From assembly GCF_017254865.1 (NCBI RefSeq), contig NZ_JAFKCV010000020.1, positions 1-55,452 of the forward strand: a stretch of 55,452 bases of DNA, in the 5' to 3' direction. This document shows, piece by piece, positions 16,573 to 24,294 of this stretch (positions within the stretch are counted from its first letter, which is position 1; the number at the start of each line of letters is the position of its first letter). The position numbers and the translations under genes are program-made. Origin of the DNA: Bowmanella dokdonensis. Lineage in GTDB: Bacteria; Pseudomonadota; Gammaproteobacteria; Enterobacterales; Alteromonadaceae. The notes under the pieces were generated by a model. The model did no database searches. It saw nothing but the letters and a program-made list of their open reading frames with translations, and had not been told where the DNA came from.

Positions 16573-17766
16573 TTAGCGGAACAACACTTTTTCCTGATTG
16601 AACCAATACACACAAAAGGCGATGAGTGCACCGGCTATCACGGCTGTGGAACCGAAGATGGCAATGAGGGAATAATAATCCATGGTGCCCTTGATCAGCT
16701 CCTTAATCGCCAGGGCGACGTTGGTGATGGGCACCCAGGCCCAGCCGCTGTCGAGATCCACCCCCGGCAGGGTGGCCAGTACTATAGGCAGAATCACCAC
16801 AAACATGACCCCACCCATATAGCTCTGTGCTTCCTTGAAGCTTCTGGCGTAGATGGACAGGCTGAGCAACATGGAGGCAAATATGGCCACAATGGGGATG
16901 AGCATCAGGAACATCAGCACAAAGTCGATAAGGCCGATGGCACCCATAAACTCGGCGACAAATTCGATGGCCATGCCCTGGCTGAGCACAATGCCCCAGC
17001 CGGCCATACTGGTGACTGTAATCAATGCCGAGGTGACACCAGCCAGGGCGATAGTCATGAACTTGCCCAGCACCAGTTTGTGGCGTTCAATGGGGGAGAT
17101 GAGCAGGGTTTCCAGGGTGCCCCGTTCTTTTTCACCGGCGCCCAGGTCAGTGGCCGGATACATGGCCCCCTGCAGGCAAAGGATAAAGACCAGATAAGGC
17201 ACCAGACCGCCTATTTTCTCACCCCAGTTCTCGCGCTTGTCAGACACATCCTGTTTTTCCAGCACTATGGGTTCAAGCAGTGCCTGTTGCTGGTTTTCAT
17301 CCAGCGCCAGATGGGCAAAGGCATCGGCTCGTTTTTGCTGGATTTCCCGTTCCACCAGCTCACTGACCCGTTGATGGACCATGTTCAGACCGGCGTCGTT
17401 TAACAGCAGTACCAATCTGGCCTGGCCACCCTCGAGGGGCGGAATGGCAAAGTTATCCGGAATGGTGAGAATAAAATCCAGCGTTTCACTGCGGATCAAG
17501 GCCGCATGATCGGCGCCAGCCTCAAGCTCCACACGGGAAAACCTGTCACTGTCTGCCATGGCCTGACTCAGCGCCGGTGCATGCTCGGCACCTATCAACG
17601 CATAATTGAGCACTTTGCTTTCGGCTTCTTCCACCGCCTTGCTGGTAAAAAAGCCGATCACGCCGAATATAAGCGGGAACAGCAATATCGGCATCGCGAT
17701 CATGAAGAATAATGTTTTGCGATCACGCAGCAGCTCCATCAGTTCCTTACGAAATACCAGCCACAT
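16573..17766 (-). CDS. ABC exporter permease, NatB family
   Basis: 397-residue ABC-2 type permease. One N-terminal helix (TLFFMIAMPILLFPLIFGVI), a large extracytoplasmic domain of about 140 residues, then five or six helices, including LVPYLVFILCLQGAMYPATD and ERGTLETLLISPIERHKLVL, the conserved coupling segment of NatB/CcmB-like permeases. It forms an exporter with the ATPase encoded 2 nt upstream. Bacillus NatAB exports Na+; for this relative the substrate is not shown by sequence. Confidence 0.88.
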   Translation of the reverse strand: MWLVFRKELMELLRDRKTLFFMIAMPILLFPLIFGVIGFFTSKAVEEAESKVLNYALIGAEHAPALSQAMADSDRFSRVELEAGADHAALIRSETLDFILTIPDNFAIPPLEGGQARLVLLLNDAGLNMVHQRVSELVEREIQQKRADAFAHLALDENQQQALLEPIVLEKQDVSDKRENWGEKIGGLVPYLVFILCLQGAMYPATDLGAGEKERGTLETLLISPIERHKLVLGKFMTIALAGVTSALITVTSMAGWGIVLSQGMAIEFVAEFMGAIGLIDFVLMFLMLIPIVAIFASMLLSLSIYARSFKEAQSYMGGVMFVVILPIVLATLPGVDLDSGWAWVPITNVALAIKELIKGTMDYYSLIAIFGSTAVIAGALIAFCVYWFNQEKVLFR

Positions 17767-17768
17767 GC

Positions 17769-18548
17769 TTATTCTCCCGGTTGCAAAGTGGATAGGAAGG
17801 ATTGATGCAACGACCCCACCGACAGGGCCTTGAAGGCGCCGAGGCTGCCGTCGAAACGAGTGCGGCCCTGATCGATCACCGTTACCCGATCACAGAGTTC
17901 GTCCACCTCATCCAGATGATGGGTGGAAAAGATGACAGGAATCCCCTGTTGTTTAAGCCGGCGGATAAAATCCAGCACCGTCTGGGTGGCCATGATATCC
18001 AGGCCGGTGGTGGGTTCATCCAGGATGACCGCTTCGGGTTGATGGATAACGGCCCGGGCGATGGCGGTTTTCTGTTTCATGCCGGTGGAAAAAGTTTCGC
18101 AGCGCCGATCCAAAAAGCTGTGCATGTCCAGAAGGGCAGCCAGCTCGTCAATCCTGTCGGTGATCTGCTGATCCGGCACCCCATGCAGACGACCGAAGTA
18201 AGAAATATTCTCGCGCCCGGTCAGTCTGCCGTACAAGCCGGTCGCGCCAGACAAGAAGCCTAATTTTTTGCGCGCCACCAGGGGCTGGGCCAATACGTCC
18301 ACGCCCTTGATTTCCACCGTTCCGGCTGAGGGTTTCAGGGCAGTGGACAGCATGCGCAAGGTGGTCGTTTTGCCGGCCCCGTTGGGTCCCAGCAAGCCTA
18401 AGACCTGGCCTGCCTCACAGGCAAAACTGACATCTTCCACCGAATGGAAATAACGGCCCTTTAGCCGGGGATCTTTTTTTTCCTGCTCGCTGAGCTTCTT
18501 GGGATTTTCCACAGCAAATTTCTTCGCCAACCCTTTTATTTCTATCAT
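17769..18548 (-). CDS. ABC exporter ATPase, NatA family
   Basis: 259 residues. Walker A GPNGAGKTTT, signature-like FSTGMKQKTAIARA, Walker B AVILDEPTTGLD and the switch His in FSTHHLDE are all intact. A charged insert (SEQEKKDPRLKGRYFHSVED) after the first strand is typical of the NatA subgroup. Start at ATG 18548, with GAGGAG about 10 nt upstream; the frame extends to 18659 but without a good site. Partner permease starts 2 nt after its stop, so the pair is an operon. Confidence 0.9.
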   Translation of the reverse strand: MIEIKGLAKKFAVENPKKLSEQEKKDPRLKGRYFHSVEDVSFACEAGQVLGLLGPNGAGKTTTLRMLSTALKPSAGTVEIKGVDVLAQPLVARKKLGFLSGATGLYGRLTGRENISYFGRLHGVPDQQITDRIDELAALLDMHSFLDRRCETFSTGMKQKTAIARAVIHQPEAVILDEPTTGLDIMATQTVLDFIRRLKQQGIPVIFSTHHLDEVDELCDRVTVIDQGRTRFDGSLGAFKALSVGSLHQSFLSTLQPGE

Positions 18549-18692
18549 GAATACCAAACTCCTCTGTTCCCTGTCCGATGTATCGGTATCTTTCCTGGCG
18601 AACATAGTCTGCAAGCTTCTGTTTTTATAACAAGTTTTTTTGCGAAAAATTTGCCACAATAGCCACCATTATTTGGTCAAGGAAATGCATTG

Positions 18693-19397
18693 ATGCAAGA
18701 GGTGAATAATCCCTTCGCGGCCTGCCGGGACGTGCTATTCAGGCCCAATCCTGTATTTGCCAAACTGGCACGGGTCAACAACTGGTCCTGGGTGCCTTTT
18801 TTGCTGCTGGTGTGTTTCAGCGCTATGCCCGCTTACCTGTACTTTAATTCGGTGGACATGGACTGGTACCAAAACCTTATCATCAACCAGCAGTTTGCCG
18901 ATGTGAGCCCGGCCGAGCAGGACGCCGCCCGGCGCAGCATGACTGCCAGCAACCTGGTCAGTCTGACCATCCTTATGTCCAGCATCGGTCTGGTGGTGAT
19001 CAACGCCATTCTGGCGGTGTACCTGAACCTGATGACCAAAGTGGATGAGCATAACGTACAGGGTTTTACCGACTGGTACGGCATGACCTGGTGGGTATCA
19101 TTGCCCAATGCGCTGGGCGCCGTGTTGAGTATATTGGTTATATTGATCGCCCAGGACGGACAGCTCTCGCCGGAGAGTCTGAATGTCACCTCTGTGGCCT
19201 TCTGGCTGTCTGTGCCCATGAGTTCGGAGTGGTTTACCCTGACACAGAGCATTCGCCTGGAAAGCTTCTGGACCATTTACCTGATTGCCGTAGGCATCAG
19301 TCAGTGGACACAGATCCCTTCCAACAAGGTCTGGACCATAGCGATAGCGCCCTATGCGGTAATCTGGACGGCCTGGATATTGATTCTGTTATTCTGA
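18693..19397 (+). CDS. Yip1-family membrane protein
   Basis: 234 residues with about five hydrophobic segments: VPFLLLVCFSAMPAYLYF, LTILMSSIGLVVINAILAVY, WWVSLPNALGAVLSILVILI, FWTIYLIAVGISQW and TIAIAPYAVIWTAWILILLF. The N-terminal NPFAACRDVLFRPNPVFAKL is the usual cytoplasmic opening of bacterial YIP1 proteins. Function in bacteria is unknown. Divergent from natA with 144 nt between starts; ATG 18693 has AAGGAA 8 nt upstream. Confidence 0.85.
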   Translation: MQEVNNPFAACRDVLFRPNPVFAKLARVNNWSWVPFLLLVCFSAMPAYLYFNSVDMDWYQNLIINQQFADVSPAEQDAARRSMTASNLVSLTILMSSIGLVVINAILAVYLNLMTKVDEHNVQGFTDWYGMTWWVSLPNALGAVLSILVILIAQDGQLSPESLNVTSVAFWLSVPMSSEWFTLTQSIRLESFWTIYLIAVGISQWTQIPSNKVWTIAIAPYAVIWTAWILILLF

Positions 19398-19484
19398 TGA
19401 ATGCATAGCGGGTGCGACTAAAGACGCAGAGCCCGCTAAGCCATCCCTGGGCATCGCCGGCTACTTTTTCAGGGGCTGATCATT

Positions 19485-19512
19485 GTAACCTGTTACCTGT
19501 TACCTGTTACCT
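19485..19512. repeat. Heptamer array (GTTACCT)n
   Basis: Four tandem heptamers: GTAACCT then three GTTACCT, between the convergent Yip1 and DUF3025 genes. The array is flanked by a 14-bp direct repeat GGCATCGCCGGCTA (19450-19463 and 19516-19529), and CATCCCTGGGCAT occurs on both sides (19442 and 19559). Confidence 0.8.
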
Positions 19513-19526
19513 GCAGGCATCGCCGG

Positions 19527-20393
19527 CTATCTGTTCCCGACCAAGCCGGCATACCGCCCATCCCTGGGCATAAAATACCCGGTGTTGTTGTAAAAGGCTG
19601 GATCCTGATTCTCCGGCCACCAGAGCGGCACCCCCAAAAGCGGCAGTGGAAATAACTGCCCACGGGTGGCCAGGCAATCCTGGTTTTCCAGTTTGTCTGC
19701 CAGCGACTCGTCGAGTTCTGTCAGTTGCCGGGTCAGATCGGCGGCAAAGAAATTGTCCTTCACCTTAATACCCAGCCACTTGCCGGTCAGGCCGATATAG
19801 GGATTAAGTAGCATCTCGTAATTGGCATGGCCAAACACAAACGCCTTCACCCTGCTACCCCAGGCCGTCCTATGATTCACAAATGCCTGCTGCCACTCAT
19901 GTCGTGCAAGCGCGTCGGGAACGGCCGGGTCTGCGTAGGCCAATACCACACCGCATTCATCGAAATGGGTAATACGGTCACGCCTGGGCGTTCGCTGCCT
20001 GACGCCAAATTCAGCGATATCGCAAAGGTGCAGGCGATTCAGCGCCGCCTTGCTCAGAGGAAACTGACGCCAAACCAGTGCATTGAACAAGTCGTGCCAG
20101 TTACGCTGTCGGGTGGGCACCTGGGAGGTAGCGCCGATAAACTCCTCGTAACTGTACTGCCCCATATCCAGAGCATCCTGGGCAATAAAATCTACCGGCA
20201 AAGATTCATCGGCATTGAGCCAGATGCTGTCTGGCCAGTCGCTCAGGCTGGACAAGGAAAATAATCTGTCCAACTGGGCAAAGGGTTCACGCTCGAAACA
20301 GCCGGTTTGCCAGTGATCGGGCAACGTATCGGCAAAGCGTCGGGGTGAAGGTGAGACCGGAGGCGATAAATGAGAGGGTGACTGGCTGGTCAT
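19527..20393 (-). CDS. DUF3025 domain-containing protein
   Basis: 288 residues, soluble. The family hallmark RNWHDLFNALVWRQFPLSKA is present near residues 96-115, followed by ALNRLHL and DRITHFDECGVVLAY. DUF3025 proteins are widespread in Beta- and Gammaproteobacteria with no known function. ATG start at 20393; the first 18 residues are Ser/Pro-rich. The last codons overlap one copy of a 14-bp direct repeat that brackets the heptamer array. Confidence 0.85.
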   Translation of the reverse strand: MTSQSPSHLSPPVSPSPRRFADTLPDHWQTGCFEREPFAQLDRLFSLSSLSDWPDSIWLNADESLPVDFIAQDALDMGQYSYEEFIGATSQVPTRQRNWHDLFNALVWRQFPLSKAALNRLHLCDIAEFGVRQRTPRRDRITHFDECGVVLAYADPAVPDALARHEWQQAFVNHRTAWGSRVKAFVFGHANYEMLLNPYIGLTGKWLGIKVKDNFFAADLTRQLTELDESLADKLENQDCLATRGQLFPLPLLGVPLWWPENQDPAFYNNTGYFMPRDGRYAGLVGNR

Positions 20394-20449
20394 GATCCTG
20401 GGATTTTTCTACAATGAATCGGCATTTTATACTCAAGAAGAGCAAAATA

Positions 20450-22093
20450 ATGAAAAAATCCCTTTGGGCGCTCAGTCTCGTCCCCCTGGTTATGACATTG
20501 GGTTGCAGTGAACCCTATAAGCAACAAGACCTCCCTGAAAAGAATAATTTTGATGAGGCCTACGCCAGCATCAGCACGGATTTGCTCAGTGAGCATACCC
20601 GTATCCTGTCCTCCGATGAGTTCGAAGGTCGCCTGCCTACCACAGTGGGAGAGACCAAAACCGTTGACTATCTGGTTTCCGAATTTAAAAAGCTGGGGTT
20701 GCAGCCAGGCAACGGTGACAGTTACCTGCAACCGGTCAACCTGCTGGAAATTACCGCCGACCCCAACGTGACTCTCAAATTGGGTAGCCAGGAACTCAAT
20801 TACAAAGAGAATATGGTGGTTGCTACCAAACGCGAGCAGACCTCTGTCTCGCTGGAGAATTCCGAACTGGTGTTTGTCGGTTACGGCGTCAATGCCCCCG
20901 AATACGAATGGAATGACTACGAAGGTCTGGATGTGACAGGTAAGACGGTAGTGATCCTTGTCAATGATCCCGGCTTTGAGAACCCTGACAGCGGCAAATT
21001 CCAGGGCAAGACCATGACCTACTATGGCCGCTGGACCTACAAATATGAAGAAGCCAGCCGCCAGGGTGCCGCCGGCGCCCTGATTGTGCATGAAACGGCT
21101 CCGGCTTCCTACGGCTGGTCAGTGGTGGCCAATAGCTGGAGCGGACCCCAGTACAGTCTGGCCAGTGAGGATGGCAATGCCGGCAGAGTCGCCGTGGAAG
21201 GTTGGATCAGCCTGGAGGCGGCTGAGCAATTGTTCAAGGAGGCAGGTCAGGACTTCTATGCCATGAAAGCCAAGGCCCAACAGGGACCATTCCACCAGGC
21301 ACTGGGCGGACTGACAGCCTCGGTAACGGTCAACAGTGAACTGGAGCATTCCGAGAGTAACAATGTCATCGCCACCTTGCCGGGCAGCAAAGTCCCTGAG
21401 GAACATATTATCTATACGGCCCATTGGGACCACCTGGGCAAGGATGAGAATCTGGAAGGGGATCAGATCTACAATGGCGCCCACGACAACGCCACCGGCA
21501 CCGCATCATTGCTGGCTGTGGCTAAAGCCTTTAGCGAGCTGAACCAGGCGCCGGCTCGCTCCGTTACCTTCCTGGCGGTCACCGCCGAGGAACAAGGCCT
21601 ACTGGGCTCAGCCTATTATGCCGAACATCCGGTTATCCCACTGGACAAAACCGTTGCCAACCTGAATATGGATGCCATGAATGTTCTGGGTCGCACCAAA
21701 GATGTTGCCGTGGTGGGCAAAGGCAAGTCTGAACTGGAGAACTATCTGGAAAAAGCCGCCACCCGCCAGGGCCGCACCCTGACCCAGGAAGACAGACCCG
21801 AAGCGGGCTCGTACTACCGCTCTGATCACTTCAGCCTGGCCAAGCAGGGCGTTCCGGCTCTGTATGCCAAAGGGGGAACAGAACCCTGGGATGAGCAAAC
21901 GGCCGAATATCGCAAGAAGACTCAGGTGATTACCCGCGGGTGCTACCATCAGGTCTGTGACCAATTCCGTGAAAGCTGGGATTTTAGCGGCGTCCAGCAG
22001 GACAGCCAAATGCTCTTCGAAGTGGGTTATGATATCGCCACCAGCGATGACTGGCCCAAGTGGAACCCCAGCAGCGAGTTCCAGCGTAAATAA
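20450..22093 (+). CDS. M28-family metallopeptidase, lipoprotein
   Basis: 547 residues. Start at ATG 20450 gives signal peptide MKKSLWALSLVPLVMTLGCS with a lipobox (Cys18), so it is a periplasmic membrane-anchored enzyme; an ATG at 20414 would add 12 residues before the signal. A PA domain insert (about 135-270, e.g. GAAGALIVHETAPA) precedes and interrupts the peptidase. Zinc ligands are seen in HWDHLG, GAHDNATGTA, AVTAEEQGLLGS (catalytic Glu-Glu) and NMDAM. M28 enzymes are co-catalytic zinc aminopeptidases or carboxypeptidases; the exact substrate is unknown. Confidence 0.9.
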   Translation: MKKSLWALSLVPLVMTLGCSEPYKQQDLPEKNNFDEAYASISTDLLSEHTRILSSDEFEGRLPTTVGETKTVDYLVSEFKKLGLQPGNGDSYLQPVNLLEITADPNVTLKLGSQELNYKENMVVATKREQTSVSLENSELVFVGYGVNAPEYEWNDYEGLDVTGKTVVILVNDPGFENPDSGKFQGKTMTYYGRWTYKYEEASRQGAAGALIVHETAPASYGWSVVANSWSGPQYSLASEDGNAGRVAVEGWISLEAAEQLFKEAGQDFYAMKAKAQQGPFHQALGGLTASVTVNSELEHSESNNVIATLPGSKVPEEHIIYTAHWDHLGKDENLEGDQIYNGAHDNATGTASLLAVAKAFSELNQAPARSVTFLAVTAEEQGLLGSAYYAEHPVIPLDKTVANLNMDAMNVLGRTKDVAVVGKGKSELENYLEKAATRQGRTLTQEDRPEAGSYYRSDHFSLAKQGVPALYAKGGTEPWDEQTAEYRKKTQVITRGCYHQVCDQFRESWDFSGVQQDSQMLFEVGYDIATSDDWPKWNPSSEFQRK

Positions 22094-22240
22094 GTAACAA
22101 GTAACGGATGACGAGAACAAGCAGCGCAAGTAACAAGTGACGGGTGACCAGTAACAAGGCTGTCACCCGGTCTTTCCGTTCTCGTCACTCGTCACTCGTC
22201 ACTCGTCACTCGTCACTCGTCACTCGTCACTCGTCACTCA
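22091..22240. repeat. Inverted pair of heptamer arrays
   Basis: From 22094 heptamers of the form NRGTRAC (AAGTAAC, AAGTGAC, GGGTGAC, CAGTAAC) run in one orientation. After 22160 the opposite orientation GTYACYN takes over: GTCACCC at 22162, then eight perfect tandem GTCACTC units at 22184-22239. GGGTGAC/GTCACCC can pair as a hairpin. The 17-bp GACGGGTGACCAGTAAC at 22139-22155 is an exact inverted copy of 9357-9373. Confidence 0.85.
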
Positions 22241-22328
22241 AAACCATATTCCTACTTTCGTCATTTAATTACACAATCGTCTTGCATTTTTTCCCCAGGC
22301 TGGCAGAGTCGGGGTTCGAAAGGTTTAT

Positions 22329-22364
22329 TTCCTGAAAAGGGCCCTTTCGGGAAGGATTTTTTAT
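22329..22364 (+). terminator. Intrinsic terminator-like hairpin upstream of asnB
   Basis: TTCCTGAAAAGGG pairs with CCCTTTCGGGAA (one bulge, one wobble), followed by GGATTTTTTATT. It lies about 235 nt after the M28 gene, far for that gene, and 145 nt before asnB, so it could be either a late terminator or a leader attenuator. Confidence 0.55.
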
Positions 22365-22453
22365 TAAAGCGCTGTTTTTTAAAGTTTTACTAACAAATCC
22401 ACCATCAGGCTGGCTCCTTGTGTCCACCGGCACAGGCCAGTCACTCTGCCAGA

Positions 22454-22474
22454 CACGGGCGCCGGATGCCCGTG
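22454..22474 (+). promoter_or_regulatory. Leader hairpin before asnB
   Basis: CACGGGC and GCCCGTG form a perfect 7-bp stem with a 7-nt loop, followed by ATTTTGCTTG. It sits 35 nt before the asnB start and may shape its leader. Between 22240 and 22329 nothing else was seen. Confidence 0.35.
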
Positions 22475-22508
22475 ATTTTGCTTGTTTAACCAGGAGAGAC
22501 CTTTTTTT

Positions 22509-24185
22509 ATGTGCGGTATATTCGGTATTCTGGACATCAAGTCTGATGTCACCGAGCTACGCTCCAAGTCTCTGGAGCTGTCCAAGTTATTGCGCCATCG
22601 CGGCCCCGACTGGTCTGGGATCTGGAATAATAATAATGCCATCCTGTGCCATGAACGTCTGGCTATCGTCGATTTGGATAATGGCGCCCAACCGCTCATC
22701 AGTACCAATAATCAGCAAATCCTGGCCGTAAACGGCGAAATCTACAATCACAAGCAGTTGGAAGCTGGCCTGGAAACACCCTACGCCTTTAAAACGAAAT
22801 CCGACTGCGAGGTCATTCTGCCTTTGTACCTGCAAAAGGGGGTGGATTTTATCGATGACCTCCAGGGCATGTTTGCCTTTATTCTGTATGACGAAGCCCA
22901 GGACGCCTACCTGATCGCCCGCGACCATATGGGTATTATCCCCCTGTATACGGGCTTCGATGAGCATGGCAACTTCTACGTGTCTTCCGAGCTTAAGGCC
23001 CTGTCTCCCGTCTGCAAGACCATTAAGGAATTTCCTCCAGGGCATTACCTGTGGAGCAAAACCGGCGAGCTGAAAAAATACTACCAGCGCGACTGGATGA
23101 GTTATGACAACGTCAAAGACAATGAAACCAGTCTGGAAGACCTGAAAAATGCCTTCGAGAAGGCCGTCAAAAGCCACCTGATGTCCGATGTGCCTTACGC
23201 GGTGCTGCTATCAGGTGGACTGGACTCTTCGCTGGTTTCTGCCATCGCAGCCAAATACGCGGCCAAACGGGTGGAAGACGAAGACAGAACTGCCGCTTGG
23301 TGGCCACGCCTGCATTCCTTTGCCGTTGGCCTGGAAGGGGCTCCCGATCTGATTGCTGCCCGCAAAGTAGCCGACATGATAGGCACAGTGCATCACGAAG
23401 TGCATTTCACGATTCAGGAAGGGCTTGATGCCATCAAGGATGTGATTTACCACCTGGAAACCTATGATGTGACGACCATTCGCGCTGCCACGCCCATGAG
23501 CCTGATGTCGCGCAAGATCAAAGCCATGGGCATCAAGATGGTGCTGTCCGGCGAAGGCTCGGACGAAATTTTCGGCGGCTACCTGTATTTCCACAAGGCT
23601 CCCAACGCCAAGGAGTTCCATGAGGAAACGGTACGTAAGCTTCAGCGTCTGCATATGTTTGACTGCCTGCGCGCCAACAAGTCCACTTCAGCCTGGGGCG
23701 TGGAAGCCCGGGTGCCCTTCCTGGACAAGGAATTTATGGATGTGGCCATGCGCCTCAATCCCAAAGACAAGATGTGTGGCAACGGCAAGATGGAAAAGCA
23801 TGTGCTGCGTGCGGCCTTTGATAACGGCGAATACCTGCCCGCCGAAGTACTGTGGCGACAGAAGGAACAGTTCAGCGACGGGGTGGGCTACTCCTGGATC
23901 GATTCGGTCAAGGACTATGCCGCCGGCCATGTGAGCGATCAGCAGATGAAGACAGCTCAGTTCCGCTTTCCGGTGAATACCCCGGACACCAAGGAAGGCT
24001 ACCTGTTCCGGACCATTTTTGAGAGTTTCTTCCCCCAGGAAAGTGCCGCCAGATGCGTCCCCAGTGGTAAATCCATTGCCTGCAGCACAGTGGAGGCCCT
24101 GGCCTGGGATGAGAACTTCAGCAAACAGGCCGACCCATCAGGACGAGCCATGCGCGGCGTACACAGCGACGCCTTGAAGGACTGA
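22509..24185 (+). CDS. asnB: Asparagine synthase (glutamine-hydrolysing), AsnB type
   Basis: Makes asparagine from aspartate, glutamine and ATP. 558 residues, close to the 554 of E. coli AsnB. Processing to MCGIFGI leaves the catalytic Cys at residue 2 of the class II amidotransferase domain. RHRGPDWSG, GEIYNH and SDCEVI follow. The synthetase domain has the PP-loop LLSGGLDSSLVSA near 235. ATG 22509 is the only start that places Cys correctly; CAGGAGAG lies 11 nt upstream. The 5' leader carries two hairpins. A strong terminator follows. Confidence 0.96.
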   Translation: MCGIFGILDIKSDVTELRSKSLELSKLLRHRGPDWSGIWNNNNAILCHERLAIVDLDNGAQPLISTNNQQILAVNGEIYNHKQLEAGLETPYAFKTKSDCEVILPLYLQKGVDFIDDLQGMFAFILYDEAQDAYLIARDHMGIIPLYTGFDEHGNFYVSSELKALSPVCKTIKEFPPGHYLWSKTGELKKYYQRDWMSYDNVKDNETSLEDLKNAFEKAVKSHLMSDVPYAVLLSGGLDSSLVSAIAAKYAAKRVEDEDRTAAWWPRLHSFAVGLEGAPDLIAARKVADMIGTVHHEVHFTIQEGLDAIKDVIYHLETYDVTTIRAATPMSLMSRKIKAMGIKMVLSGEGSDEIFGGYLYFHKAPNAKEFHEETVRKLQRLHMFDCLRANKSTSAWGVEARVPFLDKEFMDVAMRLNPKDKMCGNGKMEKHVLRAAFDNGEYLPAEVLWRQKEQFSDGVGYSWIDSVKDYAAGHVSDQQMKTAQFRFPVNTPDTKEGYLFRTIFESFFPQESAARCVPSGKSIACSTVEALAWDENFSKQADPSGRAMRGVHSDALKD

Positions 24186-24200
24186 GAAGACATGCCCATC

Positions 24201-24226
24201 AAGCCCACGTCAGTGGGCTTTTTTCT
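24201..24226 (+). terminator. Intrinsic terminator of asnB
   Basis: AAGCCCAC GTCA GTGGGCTT followed by TTTTCT: perfect 8-bp stem directly downstream of the asnB stop. Confidence 0.9.
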
Positions 24227-24294
24227 GTCAAATTAACTCCTTCCGTTTGGAACTGGCCAGGATCCTGATTATCCTGAGGTAACAAGGAGGGACT

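Noticed and set aside
22299-22325. GGGGTTCGAAAGG, like a T-loop, upstream of asnB
   Set aside because: No complete cloverleaf or anticodon region in the surrounding 100 nt.
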